Assembly: GCA_045639325.1 (NCBI GenBank)
Contig: JAZUCU010000030.1
Location: 49,206-113,205 of the forward strand
Reading direction: 5' to 3'
DNA: 64,000 bases
From: RGIG8244 sp045639325
GTDB taxonomy: Bacteria > Verrucomicrobiota > Lentisphaeria > Victivallales > UBA1829
Position 1 is the first letter of the stretch. The number at the start of each line of letters is the position of its first letter. Both the position numbers and the translations under genes were made by a program. Shown here in pieces: positions 39,026 through 47,614 of the stretch. The notes beneath the pieces are model-generated. The model did no database searches and had not been told where the DNA came from. It worked only from the letters and a program-made list of their open reading frames with translations.

Positions 39026-40782
39026 GGTGTCTTACCAAGGTTGAGGATTTCATATTCGCCGAGATCTGCGGGGAGAACAACCATATCCATGTATTTCGCA
39101 TGATAAGATTTTTTCGGATCTTTGCGGGAATAAATCAGAACTTCATCACCCTGAACGAGGACGAGGACATGGAATTTTTTGCCTTCGGTGCTGTCAGAAA
39201 CAGAACGGTCAAAGGTGAATCTTCTCAGACTGAAATAGATAAGATCATGTTCACCAACAATTTCTTCTTTCCAGCCTTCGCCTTCACGGACCGTAATCGG
39301 TTTCGGGCGCAGAACACCGTCAACAGCAGAACGTCTGCGGTCTGTCACGAGAACGTTTTTGCCATGGATGGAGTGAATCGGGCGGGGCTTGCCGTCCAGG
39401 TCGCTTCTCAGATAGTCGTACAGTTTGAATGTGTAACTGCCGATGGTGTAGGAACCGATTTCCAGAACGACCTGATTGCGGCCGGATGCGTGGATCGTAC
39501 CGCCGGGGAGCAGGAACTGGTCGCCTTCTTCACTCGGGAAGGAGTTGACATATTTGTCATGATCAAAGCCCACATATTCTTTTTCTGCTTTGTCGATGCA
39601 TTTGTAGAATTCTTCCACATCGCAATCATCGGTCAGACCCAGATAGGTTTTGCTGCCTGCGGTCTTGACGCAGTAGTAACTTTCGTCCTGCTGGAAGGGT
39701 TCGCCGAAGTTGTCCTGGTTGTATTTGCAGGGCGGGTGAACCTGAATGGACATGTTGCCGCTGCCGCCGTAGGTATCGTCGTAGTTGAAACGGATGGGGA
39801 AGACACAGCCGAAGCGTTCGACGCTTTCTTTACCCATGAGTTTTTCGCTGCAATGACGGAAGAATGTGCTGAACGGAATGTTGAATGTGCAGGGACCGAC
39901 TTTGACCTGCAGACTGACTTCGTTCGGGATCATATCGAATACCCATGCACAGTTGCGCATGTCTTCCGGAAGATTACGCAGTTTTTTGACAAACTGTCCG
40001 CCCCAGACACCTTCGATATAAACCGGTGTACAACGGAAGGGACGCTGCAGCATTTCTGCAAAAACTTTTTCCAGATCCGCGAATGCAATGAGACGCAGGT
40101 CATCAATATTGTTGCCGTCGATATAGTAATCAAGTGCATTGTTGTCCATCAGGCACTTACGGTGCAACATCATGATTTCGTAATCATAATAGTAGAGACG
40201 GCGGAAGATGTAGGAAAGAACGCGTTTTGATTTATCGCCGAGGGGTTTGACTTTACCGGCGCGGATGCGGACGGTGACAGCCATCGGAGTCATATCGATA
40301 AACGCGACTTTGTTTGCAATTTTGCGCAATGTATCGCAAGCGGCACCGCAGCCGTAAACAACGACGAGTGCATTTTCTTTAGCAGCAGCCTGGAGTTTTG
40401 CTGCGAGAGCTTCCAGTTTCGCTGCATCAAAGAGGGAATCCAGTTCGCGGTGAATGCTTTTGCCGAAAAGAAGGATAGGGTCGATCACACGGTCTACGGG
40501 CAGACTTTCAGCCAGCATGGCATCCAGTTCTTCGGAAGATTTGTAGGCTTCTGCAACGTCAAAAAATTTGACATTTGCATTGGCTTCTTCGATGCGGACG
40601 AGCAATTCGGGGAAAGATGTTCCCACATAGCCGTCAACAATAAGAATACCTTTGGTTTCTGCAAGCAATGCACCGATTTTGATGTTGCCCCGGACGACGG
40701 ATTTTGTCATCTCCGCAGGGAATTCCGGGAAGTTGATTGCGTTGGGGTCCACATAGGGATACGGGTTGAACATAAAACTCAT
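38995..40782 (-). CDS. Class I mannose-6-phosphate isomerase-like protein with extra N-terminal domain
   Basis: This is a 595-residue protein. The C-terminal half is a type I phosphomannose isomerase cupin: NMSIQVHPPCKYN (zinc His), QDESYYCVKT and FLLPGGTIHASGRNQVVLEI. The first 230 residues form an additional alpha/beta domain (GILIVDGYVGTSFPELL, ALVVVYGCGAACDTLRKIA) that resembles a nucleotide-kinase or Rossmann-like fold without a clear P-loop. Its role is unknown. AGGAG precedes the ATG, which overlaps the RpiR stop (ATGA). It would convert mannose 6-phosphate to fructose 6-phosphate after the ROK kinase. Confidence 0.8.
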   Translation of the reverse strand: MSFMFNPYPYVDPNAINFPEFPAEMTKSVVRGNIKIGALLAETKGILIVDGYVGTSFPELLVRIEEANANVKFFDVAEAYKSSEELDAMLAESLPVDRVIDPILLFGKSIHRELDSLFDAAKLEALAAKLQAAAKENALVVVYGCGAACDTLRKIANKVAFIDMTPMAVTVRIRAGKVKPLGDKSKRVLSYIFRRLYYYDYEIMMLHRKCLMDNNALDYYIDGNNIDDLRLIAFADLEKVFAEMLQRPFRCTPVYIEGVWGGQFVKKLRNLPEDMRNCAWVFDMIPNEVSLQVKVGPCTFNIPFSTFFRHCSEKLMGKESVERFGCVFPIRFNYDDTYGGSGNMSIQVHPPCKYNQDNFGEPFQQDESYYCVKTAGSKTYLGLTDDCDVEEFYKCIDKAEKEYVGFDHDKYVNSFPSEEGDQFLLPGGTIHASGRNQVVLEIGSYTIGSYTFKLYDYLRSDLDGKPRPIHSIHGKNVLVTDRRRSAVDGVLRPKPITVREGEGWKEEIVGEHDLIYFSLRRFTFDRSVSDSTEGKKFHVLVLVQGDEVLIYSRKDPKKSYHAKYMDMVVLPADLGEYEILNLGKTPCKVTKTMLK

Positions 40783-41645
40783 TGTTTCATCTCCTTCTGT
40801 TCGTTTAATACTTTATGTGTTTTTGCTAAATTACGTTCTGTTTTTCTGATATCATTCAAGGCCAGCATGACCGAGAGAATATCGACCACCATCAATTGGG
40901 AAAGCCGGGAGGTCATGGCACCGATTCGGAAATCATCTTCATTGGAACTCGTCAACAGCAGAATGTCCGCAAGCTGGGAAAGTTCCGATTGGGAATAATT
41001 GCAGATTACAGCAACCGGACATTCATTTTCTTTTGCGATTTTTGCATAACGGATCATTTCCGGATTTTCTCCACGGAATGATACAGCAATCATCAAATCA
41101 TTTTTATCAAGCAGGGTGCAGTGCATCTTGTTGAGAGTCGGCTTGTCATGAAAAAATGCCGGATATCCCATGTGAACCAGTTTCATCTGCAAGTCTTCGG
41201 CAACAATTCCGGAGGCGCCAAGACCGCAAATCATTATTTTACGGGCCTTTTTGATTTTATCCACCAAATGCAATACGTCTTTTTCATTGCTGACGGAAAG
41301 GGTATCATTGATCGTCTGCGTGTAATCACGGCGGAAATTTTCCAGCAGTGCACCGAACCCGCTTCCCTTGTTGACGCTTTCAATATCCACTTTTGTCTGC
41401 AGCGGTATCAAGTCGCGGGAAATCGCCCGTTTCATATCGGAAAAACCTTTGAACCCGAGTTTCTGACTGAAGCGGATGATTTGTGCATTGTCGCAATTAC
41501 ATGCTGCGGCCACATCTGAAACTTTATCACGAATCAGCAAATCCGGATTTTGCAGAATGCAATTTGCTATGCGGATATAATTACCATGAAATGTCGGGTA
41601 TGCTTCCCTTATTTTCAATAGTGTTTTCGGTGTTGATTCAGTCAT
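40779..41645 (-). CDS. RpiR/MurR-family regulator with SIS domain
   Basis: This 288-residue regulator has an N-terminal helix-turn-helix (about 1-85) with DKVSDVAAACNCDNAQIIRF and SQKLGFKGFSDMKRAI. The SIS sugar-phosphate domain (about 110-255) has IMICGLGASGIVAEDLQMKL and DLMIAVSFRGENPEMIRYAK. RpiR proteins sense sugar phosphates. It is the first gene of the isomerase/kinase operon and overlaps the next gene by ATGA, so it probably senses mannose 6-phosphate or another hexose phosphate and regulates its own operon. Confidence 0.92.
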   Translation of the reverse strand: MTESTPKTLLKIREAYPTFHGNYIRIANCILQNPDLLIRDKVSDVAAACNCDNAQIIRFSQKLGFKGFSDMKRAISRDLIPLQTKVDIESVNKGSGFGALLENFRRDYTQTINDTLSVSNEKDVLHLVDKIKKARKIMICGLGASGIVAEDLQMKLVHMGYPAFFHDKPTLNKMHCTLLDKNDLMIAVSFRGENPEMIRYAKIAKENECPVAVICNYSQSELSQLADILLLTSSNEDDFRIGAMTSRLSQLMVVDILSVMLALNDIRKTERNLAKTHKVLNEQKEMKQ

Positions 41646-41687
41646 AAAATTCTTCCGGGTTGATATAACGGATACTGTATATGCCTT

Positions 41688-41738
41688 AATCTATCATATT
41701 TTTTGACAATTTCAAGATTTAATTGTCATATTTTTTGA
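41688..41738 (-). promoter_or_regulatory. Promoter and probable operator for the RpiR operon
   Basis: On the minus strand, TTGAAA (41710-41715), a 16-base spacer and TAGATT (41688-41693) form a promoter. An inverted repeat, TGACAATT (41704-41711) / AATTGTCA (41721-41728), covers the -35. A 13-base direct repeat, TCATATTTTTTGA, occurs at 41694-41706 and 41726-41738, 32 bases (three turns) apart. Confidence 0.5.
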
Positions 41739-41749
41739 TTTTTTGCAAG

Positions 41750-41795
41750 AAAAAAGCACCGGTTCATCTCTTTTTCAGATCTGATGAACCGGTGC
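41750..41795 (-). terminator. Rho-independent terminator after the Gfo/Idh gene
   Basis: A perfect 13-base stem, GCACCGGTTCATC (41756-41768) with GATGAACCGGTGC (41783-41795), is followed on the minus strand by six T residues (41755-41750). It begins just past the stop of the oxidoreductase gene at 41802 and separates it from RpiR. Confidence 0.92.
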
Positions 41796-41801
41796 AGGTT
41801 C

Positions 41802-42821
41802 TTAATACTTGATATAGCCGGATGCCGCCAGTACTGCTTCGTGTACCGTATAATCATGTTCAAAGGAGTAGGATGAGGAGCCGTTGTTGCGTATCATATC
41901 CGCCAACTCCTGCATTTGAACGTCATAACGGTTGAATTGGGGCGGGAATTTGAGAATATGGACGCCTTTCGGGAAAGAACCGGATTTTTCCGGAAGGGTC
42001 AGTTCCAATTCCAATGATTTTCCGTCGAACCGTTCCTGCGGCGTAAATTTGATCGTTCCTTTTGTTCCTGCGATTTTCATGGATCTGCCGGGGGTATTGC
42101 AGACTTCTTTGCTGCATGCGTAAATTTGTGCGAATGCATGGGGATACTCCAGAATTGCCATGCAATTGTTCTGATATTCATCCGGGTAACCGGGGGCAGA
42201 GCGCAAAAAGGAATTGATTTTCTCGGGACGGCCCAGTGCTGCGACGACAAAGTCAATCAGGTGACAACCCAGATTGTACATCAGACCACCCTTGAATTTT
42301 GCAATGTAGTCCTGATAAATTTCACCACCGTAACAGTGATTCATATCGGCTTCAATCAGAAATACATCCCCGATCAATTTTTCGCGAATTGCTTCCAGAC
42401 AGAATTGAAATGCCGGGTTCCCGCGGAACATATAACCAATCTGGAAGGGGATGTTCTTTGCTTTACATCCATCCAGAAGTTTCTTGTAAAGAGCAAGATC
42501 CGGTCCTGCAGGTTTATCCATGTGCATTGCCAGTCCACGTTCCATGCATTGAAGGGCAATCGGTACAAGGTCATTATTGGGGACTTCCACCGTTACGGCT
42601 TCCAGTCCGGGGTAATTAAGTGCTTCTTCCAGCGTCAATTTTTTTACATCGCTGTAATATTCCGGTTTATTAGGATTGGGCAGGCGCGGAGTATTGCAGA
42701 AATCGCGTTCATCCACATAACCGACCAGATCAAAAAGATCGGTCCGCTGTTTCAGTACTTCCATTTTGCCGATTGCATGCTCGTGACACATGCCGATTTG
42801 AATCACTTTTATTCTTTCCAT
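41802..42821 (-). CDS. Gfo/Idh/MocA-family oxidoreductase
   Basis: This 339-residue NAD(P)-dependent sugar dehydrogenase has an N-terminal Rossmann fold: IKVIQIGMCHEHAIGK, then EALNYPGLEAVTVEVPN and the signature MHMDKPAGPDLALYK (the family E/DKP motif). The C-terminal dimer domain has GGLMYNLGCHLIDFVVAALG. GGAAGG precedes ATG 42821. The gene starts two bases before the end of the epimerase gap and is followed by a strong terminator. It probably oxidises or epimerises a sugar; the substrate is unknown. Confidence 0.87.
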   Translation of the reverse strand: MERIKVIQIGMCHEHAIGKMEVLKQRTDLFDLVGYVDERDFCNTPRLPNPNKPEYYSDVKKLTLEEALNYPGLEAVTVEVPNNDLVPIALQCMERGLAMHMDKPAGPDLALYKKLLDGCKAKNIPFQIGYMFRGNPAFQFCLEAIREKLIGDVFLIEADMNHCYGGEIYQDYIAKFKGGLMYNLGCHLIDFVVAALGRPEKINSFLRSAPGYPDEYQNNCMAILEYPHAFAQIYACSKEVCNTPGRSMKIAGTKGTIKFTPQERFDGKSLELELTLPEKSGSFPKGVHILKFPPQFNRYDVQMQELADMIRNNGSSSYSFEHDYTVHEAVLAASGYIKY

Positions 42822-42823
42822 TT

Positions 42824-43846
42824 TCAAATCCTTCCAATATTCTTCAAGTATTCATCCATGCGTATGTTGATATTGTTCTGCATGATGTTGTCGGTAAAGT
42901 TTGCCGGACAACGGTCGATTTCATATTTCAAGCCGTCATAAAGTTTCATCAGGCTGCCCTGACTCATTCCCGTTGCTTCCAGTATTTTTGAGTTGTCCAT
43001 AATGCGGTTTAAGAGACGGTCATAGACCAGCTGCCAGCTGCCCGTGTAGGGGAAACGTTCAAATCCAGTTACGGCGATCTTGAGAAAATCGGTCTGATCG
43101 ACCCAGATTGCATTCAATTTGCAGATGTCCTTGTAATAATCCGCAATTTCGCCCCAGGTGTGATGCTCGCTTGTCGATGCCGTAAAAATTTCGCCGGTTG
43201 CCTTTTCGTTAAAAAGCAGCCGCACAATCATTTCAGCCACATCGCCAGCCCAGCTCATAGTTGCATGAACATTTTTTGCTGTTTCCGGGAGAACAACGGT
43301 CTTGCCCAGTTTTGCCCGCCCGACGGTGGCTGCACCTTCCAGGGTTACAAGCTGATACCGCAAAAGCGAATAGGTGATTGCCGGGCGGATGATTGTCCAA
43401 TTCTTCCGTTTCCAATTTTTGAGGATATCTTCCCCGCGCGCTTTGTAAATACTGTAGTCGTCCGAATTTTTGAGCAGGAAATCTTCGGTATTATCGAAAA
43501 GTCTCGGCGAAGTTTCCCGGACCGGTATTTCCGTATCATTGTAAACGCGATAGGAGGAGAGATAAATATAATGATCTGTGGCCTCCAATAATTCAGGGAG
43601 ATAAAGAACCAGTTCAAGGGTTGGATACGTGAGAAAATCTACAATGCCGTCATATTTATTCTGCAGAAGTTTTGTTCTGAATTCAAAATCCTTTGCCTGT
43701 GCCTTGATCAGATTTACTGAACAGCCGAAATCATAATCATCCAACGCAACCGCATCAATCTTATATCCTTGAGCTGCGAGTTTCGGAATAAGATATTTTC
43801 CCATCGCACCGGTTGCGCCGAGAACTAAAACTTTTTTCTGACACAT
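42824..43846 (-). CDS. NAD-dependent epimerase/dehydratase-like protein (SDR)
   Basis: This is a 340-residue extended SDR protein. The nucleotide-binding motif is KVLVLGATGAMGKYLIPKL. The active-site region has YIYLSSYRVYND and, in place of a plain YxxxK, SIYKARGEDILK, where the Tyr and Lys pair is preserved as YKARGE or nearby. It also carries WTIIRPAITYS. AGGAG eight bases before ATG 43846 decides the start. It forms a two-gene operon with the oxidoreductase, driven by the promoter at 43936. It may modify a nucleotide sugar or an internal sugar. Confidence 0.75.
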   Translation of the reverse strand: MCQKKVLVLGATGAMGKYLIPKLAAQGYKIDAVALDDYDFGCSVNLIKAQAKDFEFRTKLLQNKYDGIVDFLTYPTLELVLYLPELLEATDHYIYLSSYRVYNDTEIPVRETSPRLFDNTEDFLLKNSDDYSIYKARGEDILKNWKRKNWTIIRPAITYSLLRYQLVTLEGAATVGRAKLGKTVVLPETAKNVHATMSWAGDVAEMIVRLLFNEKATGEIFTASTSEHHTWGEIADYYKDICKLNAIWVDQTDFLKIAVTGFERFPYTGSWQLVYDRLLNRIMDNSKILEATGMSQGSLMKLYDGLKYEIDRCPANFTDNIMQNNINIRMDEYLKNIGRI

Positions 43847-43935
43847 CTTTTTCTCCTGAAATACTCTGATTATACAGATGTTTTTATAATATACCATCTT
43901 TTATGTTACTTGTTACCTTGTACGACGGCTCGGTT

Positions 43936-43964
43936 AATATAACATAAATATTGTGCTTTGTCAA
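43936..43964 (-). promoter_or_regulatory. Promoter for the epimerase/oxidoreductase operon
   Basis: On the minus strand, TTGACA (43959-43964), a 17-base spacer and TATATT (43936-43941) give a near-consensus sigma-70 promoter. The start codon is about 90 bases downstream. Confidence 0.75.
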
Positions 43965-44224
43965 ATCGTTTAGACGTTTTTATGCGTCTTTAGATCATGA
44001 ACCGATTGTAATAAAATAGTGGTTTATATCCCGTCGTATCAAAGTGTAAAGATTTTAACATCATTCATTTTTTGATGATATGGCTGATCATTTTTCGTAC
44101 ACACAAAAGGGGAGGGGAATGGAAGGCTGGATTTTACTGCTCGATGAGATATAGGTGTGAGATAAGTAAAACTGCTTTATCGTGTTTTTTTTGAGCTGGA
44201 TACAGTAGTTATTCTTTTTACAGG

Positions 44225-44252
44225 TTGATTTTTTTTCGGGGGCTTGTATATT
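44225..44252 (+). promoter_or_regulatory. Promoter for the GH3 gene
   Basis: TTGATT (44225-44230), a 16-base spacer and TATATT (44247-44252) precede the GH3 start at 44308. Confidence 0.6.
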
Positions 44253-44254
44253 AC

Positions 44255-44272
44255 CATAAAACTGCTTTTATG
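44255..44272 (+). promoter_or_regulatory. Operator-like palindrome at the GH3 transcription start
   Basis: CATAAAA-CTGC-TTTTATG is a perfect 7-base inverted repeat that begins three bases after the -10. Its core TAAAACTGCTTT is repeated at 44167, 90 bases upstream. A repressor bound here would block the promoter; no regulator gene is adjacent. Confidence 0.45.
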
Positions 44273-44307
44273 AATGAAATAAAAAATATACAGCAAGGAG
44301 AAACTCT

Positions 44308-46563
44308 ATGCTTCCATATCTGAATCCGAACCTTTCTCCGGAACAGCGAACCGAAGACCTGCTGTCCAGAATGACCATCGAGGAAAAAATCGGACAGCTC
44401 ATCAAGCTGGATGGTTTCCGTTCCTACAAAATGGAAAATGGTGAAATGATTGTTCTGGATTCCTGGAAGGAGTTCATGGGGCGTTATCCCGCAGGAACCA
44501 TGTCGGTGCTCCTTCGCGCAGATTGGTGGACGCAGATTAACTGGTCAAATGGAATCACGCCGGAACGGGTACGGGAAGCTGTCATGACATTTCAGCGTTT
44601 GACCCTGGAAAAATCCAGACTGGGAATTCCGCTCTATATCATGGAAGAGGCTTCTCACGGTTTGATGGCTCTCGGAACGACCGTGTTTCCTACCGGAATC
44701 GGACTCGGTTCCATGTGGGATGCCGACCTTATGAAACGAATCGGGGAAACAGTCGGGCGGGAAACTGCGGCGACCGGTGTTCAAGCCACACACGGACCGG
44801 TGTTGGATGTCATTGGCGATGTCCGCTGGTCAAGAGTCGAAGAAAATTATTCCGAAGATCCTTTCCTCACGACGGTTTATGCCGAAAATTATGTGCGGGG
44901 ACTCCGTTCGGAAAAAACGGAACCGACATTGAAGCATTTCTGCGGACACGGTTCTCCGGAAGGTGGTCACAACAGTGCTCCTGTTCATGCCGGGCCTATC
45001 GAAATGTTTAATATGCAGTTGCGTCCATTCCGGGCTGCCATTGCTGCTGGTGCTCATTCTGTGATGAGTTCCTATAACTGTGTCGACGGCATACCGGTAA
45101 CGGGGAGTCATTATTATCTGACCGAAGTTTTGCGGAACAAATTCAATTTTGATGGATTTGTTGTTTCTGACCGTGGTGCCATTCCGCGGTTGAAATATCA
45201 GAGAGTCTGTGTGAATGATACACAATGCTCGGTGCTTGCACTGAAAGCGGGGTGCGATGTCGACAACGGAAGATGGGAATTTCATGCGGAAAACCTGAAG
45301 AAGGCAATGGAACAAGGCATACTTTCCATGGAAGCCCTGGATCGTGCTGTGGGACATGTTTTGAAACGAAAATTTCAAATGGGGCTTTTTGAAAATCCAT
45401 TCCCGGGCGGCAATCCTCTTGAAGTTTATCGTTGTAAGGCACATTGCGAAACGGCTTTGGAAGCCTCAAGAAAGAGTCTTGTTCTTCTGAAAAATAACGG
45501 TATTCTGCCATTGAAGCCCGGAAAAAAACTGGCAGTAATCGGTCCCAACGCAGATAATCCGATGAACCAGTTGGGGGATTACTCTGCACCGCAGCGCGAA
45601 GGTGATGTGATTACTCCCCTTGCCGGGCTCCGGAATCTTGCCGATAAATGGAATCTTGAAATCGCTTATTCTGCGGGATGCCGAATCCGGAAAACTGATC
45701 GTTCGCTTTTTGCCGAAGCTCTGAAAATTGCTGAAGAATCGGATATCATTCTGTTCTTCCCCGGTGGTTCCAGCACAAAATATGGAACCGGCATGACGCG
45801 TACCGTTACAGGGGCTGCTATTTCTGAAGTCCTTTCGCCGGAAGAATCAGAAAAAGAGAGCGGAGAAGGAACGGATCGAGCCACATTGAATTATTCCGGC
45901 GTGCAGTTGGAATTGTTTGCAGAATTGTTAAAAACCGGCAAGCCCATCGTGGTGGTTCCCATTCAAGGCAGACCGTTGTTAATGAATGAGTTCGCAGAAC
46001 ATGCAGATGCCATTCTGCTTGCCTGGTATCCCGGTATGTTCGGAGGGCAGGCGATTGCAGAAACTCTGCTCGGAGAATATAATCCGTCCGGACGGCTTCC
46101 TGTTTCTTTGCCGCGAACAGAAGGACAGTTGCCTGTCAACTACAATGCTCTGGAGAAACGCCCCGATTATGTTGATTTGACCAGTTCTCCGCTGTATCCG
46201 TTTGGATTCGGTATGAGTTATACTGAATTCTCTTACGATGATTTCCGCATAGAAGATCAAACTTTGTTTGTAAAAGTCACCAATACGGGCAACGTAACCG
46301 GTGAAGATGTGATTCAGTTTTATTTGACAGCCCTTGATGCGCCCATTCAGCGTCCTTATCTTGAACTGATTGGTTTCCAAAGAGTCCTGTTGTCACCTGG
46401 AGAATCCCGTACGGTATCGTTAAAATTGACTGAGGACTTATTGGGTTGTTACGACCGGAATGGCGATTTTACATTCTCCGGTGGTCATTATGACTTCCAT
46501 ACGGGAAAGAATTGCGAGCATTTGACAACGCTCTCAACGGTATGGATTCCCAAGGAGATTTGA
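44308..46563 (+). CDS. Glycoside hydrolase family 3 beta-glycosidase
   Basis: This is a 751-residue GH3 enzyme. The barrel has RMTIEEKIGQLI, the KHF(C)GHG site (K209-H210) and the nucleophile D288 in FDGFVVSDRGAI. The second alpha/beta domain begins near SLVLLKNNGILPLKPGKKLA and includes PGMFGGQAIAETLLGEYNPS. A fibronectin-III-like domain ends the protein (about 660-751). AAGGAG supports the ATG. No signal peptide, so cytoplasmic action on beta-glucosides, xylosides or related oligosaccharides is likely. It is a single-gene unit that converges with the SGNH gene. Confidence 0.93.
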   Translation: MLPYLNPNLSPEQRTEDLLSRMTIEEKIGQLIKLDGFRSYKMENGEMIVLDSWKEFMGRYPAGTMSVLLRADWWTQINWSNGITPERVREAVMTFQRLTLEKSRLGIPLYIMEEASHGLMALGTTVFPTGIGLGSMWDADLMKRIGETVGRETAATGVQATHGPVLDVIGDVRWSRVEENYSEDPFLTTVYAENYVRGLRSEKTEPTLKHFCGHGSPEGGHNSAPVHAGPIEMFNMQLRPFRAAIAAGAHSVMSSYNCVDGIPVTGSHYYLTEVLRNKFNFDGFVVSDRGAIPRLKYQRVCVNDTQCSVLALKAGCDVDNGRWEFHAENLKKAMEQGILSMEALDRAVGHVLKRKFQMGLFENPFPGGNPLEVYRCKAHCETALEASRKSLVLLKNNGILPLKPGKKLAVIGPNADNPMNQLGDYSAPQREGDVITPLAGLRNLADKWNLEIAYSAGCRIRKTDRSLFAEALKIAEESDIILFFPGGSSTKYGTGMTRTVTGAAISEVLSPEESEKESGEGTDRATLNYSGVQLELFAELLKTGKPIVVVPIQGRPLLMNEFAEHADAILLAWYPGMFGGQAIAETLLGEYNPSGRLPVSLPRTEGQLPVNYNALEKRPDYVDLTSSPLYPFGFGMSYTEFSYDDFRIEDQTLFVKVTNTGNVTGEDVIQFYLTALDAPIQRPYLELIGFQRVLLSPGESRTVSLKLTEDLLGCYDRNGDFTFSGGHYDFHTGKNCEHLTTLSTVWIPKEI

Positions 46564-46586
46564 GAGAGATGAAAAAAAGGGCAACG

Positions 46587-47603
46587 TTACCGCAGTGTTT
46601 CGGTAATCAGAGGATTTTTTTTCAGTTCACGGATCAAAAATGTGGAAAAACGCCAAACACCCAGTTCGTCCGGGTGTATTCCATCGATCGTTCCCTCATA
46701 ATCAGTTCCCATTGATTTTTTCATATCAATGAGAGTCAGAAGAGGAAACTTTTTCTGTAATTGTTTGACGATCCGTTCTGCCGTTTCTCTTTTTTGGTTA
46801 TGTGCCACAAGATTTCTCCGGTAAAGCCATGCATTGCGACGATTTGCATCGGTCAGCAGAATAACAGGAATATCCGGTTTTGCCGTACAAAGTTTGCAGA
46901 GAAACACCTCAAGCCGCTCTTCCAGCAAGGCCGCATCGGCATTCGGTAAGGGATCGATCAAATAACAGCAGGGATTCAGCTCTGTAAGCAGATCCGCCAT
47001 GCCTTCTTCCAGTTTTGCGGAACCGGAAAAACCGAGATTGATAACCGGTCGATGGAAGGCACGTCCCAAAATCTGGGTGATACCGTTTCCCGCCCGGGAA
47101 CCATAGGAGCCATGAATAATACTGCTCCCGTAATAGGCTATGGGAGAAATCGCGCCGGGTGTGCTCCATTCAAAAAAAGCCCCGTCATCAACCAGTACCT
47201 CGATATTCCGGAGACAATTCCGGAACGGGAAATAAAGGCGCACCTGCCGTTTTTTCTTTGAAAGTTGAACCAACGCAGGGACTTCGCTGCATTTTGCAGA
47301 TGCGGTCAGAGTAAGGGCAAAACGCCATTTTTTTCCGACGAGCACATACAAGTCAATACCGCTTTCTGCGCAGATATTGAAGTTCGGCTCTCCACTGATA
47401 TCATCTTCCACTTCCCAGCGGAGAGTCACGTTTGAAGAATCCGTAACAAACTCTGCATACATACCGGAAGAGTTCCGGCGCATTTTCCAGACTTTTTCCG
47501 GCAGGACTTTTTCTGCATGAGATGGGAGCCGCCCGAATGCGGGTTCGGTTTTATCCCAACCACGTCCGAAAACAAGTTCCGGGGTAATTTTGTGCAGCTC
47601 CAT
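46587..47603 (-). CDS. SGNH/GDSL-family esterase
   Basis: This is a 338-residue protein with an N-terminal beta-sandwich (about 1-155) then an SGNH hydrolase domain. The block I Ser is in IAYYGSSIIHGSYGSR, the Gly and Asn blocks are NLGFSGSAKLEEGMADLL and the final Asp-His pair is DGIHPDELG. This layout is that of the sialate/carbohydrate O-acetylesterase-like SGNH_hydro_3 group. No signal peptide. AGGTGAG precedes ATG 47603. It is the last gene of the DUF4838/GH78 operon and probably removes acyl groups from the substrate oligosaccharide. Confidence 0.82.
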   Translation of the reverse strand: MELHKITPELVFGRGWDKTEPAFGRLPSHAEKVLPEKVWKMRRNSSGMYAEFVTDSSNVTLRWEVEDDISGEPNFNICAESGIDLYVLVGKKWRFALTLTASAKCSEVPALVQLSKKKRQVRLYFPFRNCLRNIEVLVDDGAFFEWSTPGAISPIAYYGSSIIHGSYGSRAGNGITQILGRAFHRPVINLGFSGSAKLEEGMADLLTELNPCCYLIDPLPNADAALLEERLEVFLCKLCTAKPDIPVILLTDANRRNAWLYRRNLVAHNQKRETAERIVKQLQKKFPLLTLIDMKKSMGTDYEGTIDGIHPDELGVWRFSTFLIRELKKNPLITETLR

Positions 47604-47614
47604 TTTCTCACCTG

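Larger units (their letters stand above)
43847..44307. other. Divergent intergenic region with regulatory repeats
   Basis: This 461-base A+T-rich region holds no gene. It contains the promoters at 43936 (minus) and 44225 (plus). TACGACGG (43921-43928) has an inverted copy, CCGTCGTA, at 44031-44038. AGACG/CGTCT (43972-43989) could form a small hairpin. TAAAACTGCTTT occurs at 44167-44178 and 44257-44268. Regulation of the GH3 gene and the epimerase operon probably meets here. Confidence 0.45.

Noticed and set aside
38968..40230. 420-codon open frame on the plus strand
   Set aside because: It is antisense to the isomerase gene; the translated sequence is Phe- and Val-rich low-complexity shadow.
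42822..42827. TTG start for the oxidoreductase
   Set aside because: GGAAGG is placed correctly for ATG 42821, not for the TTG.
43921..44038. TACGACGG and its inverted copy 110 bases apart as operator pair
   Set aside because: Only eight bases match and neither copy is itself palindromic, so chance is a fair explanation.
46587..46606. TTACCG/CGGTAA hairpin as terminator of the esterase gene
   Set aside because: It lies within the last codons and the T run begins only after several unpaired bases, so the case is weak.
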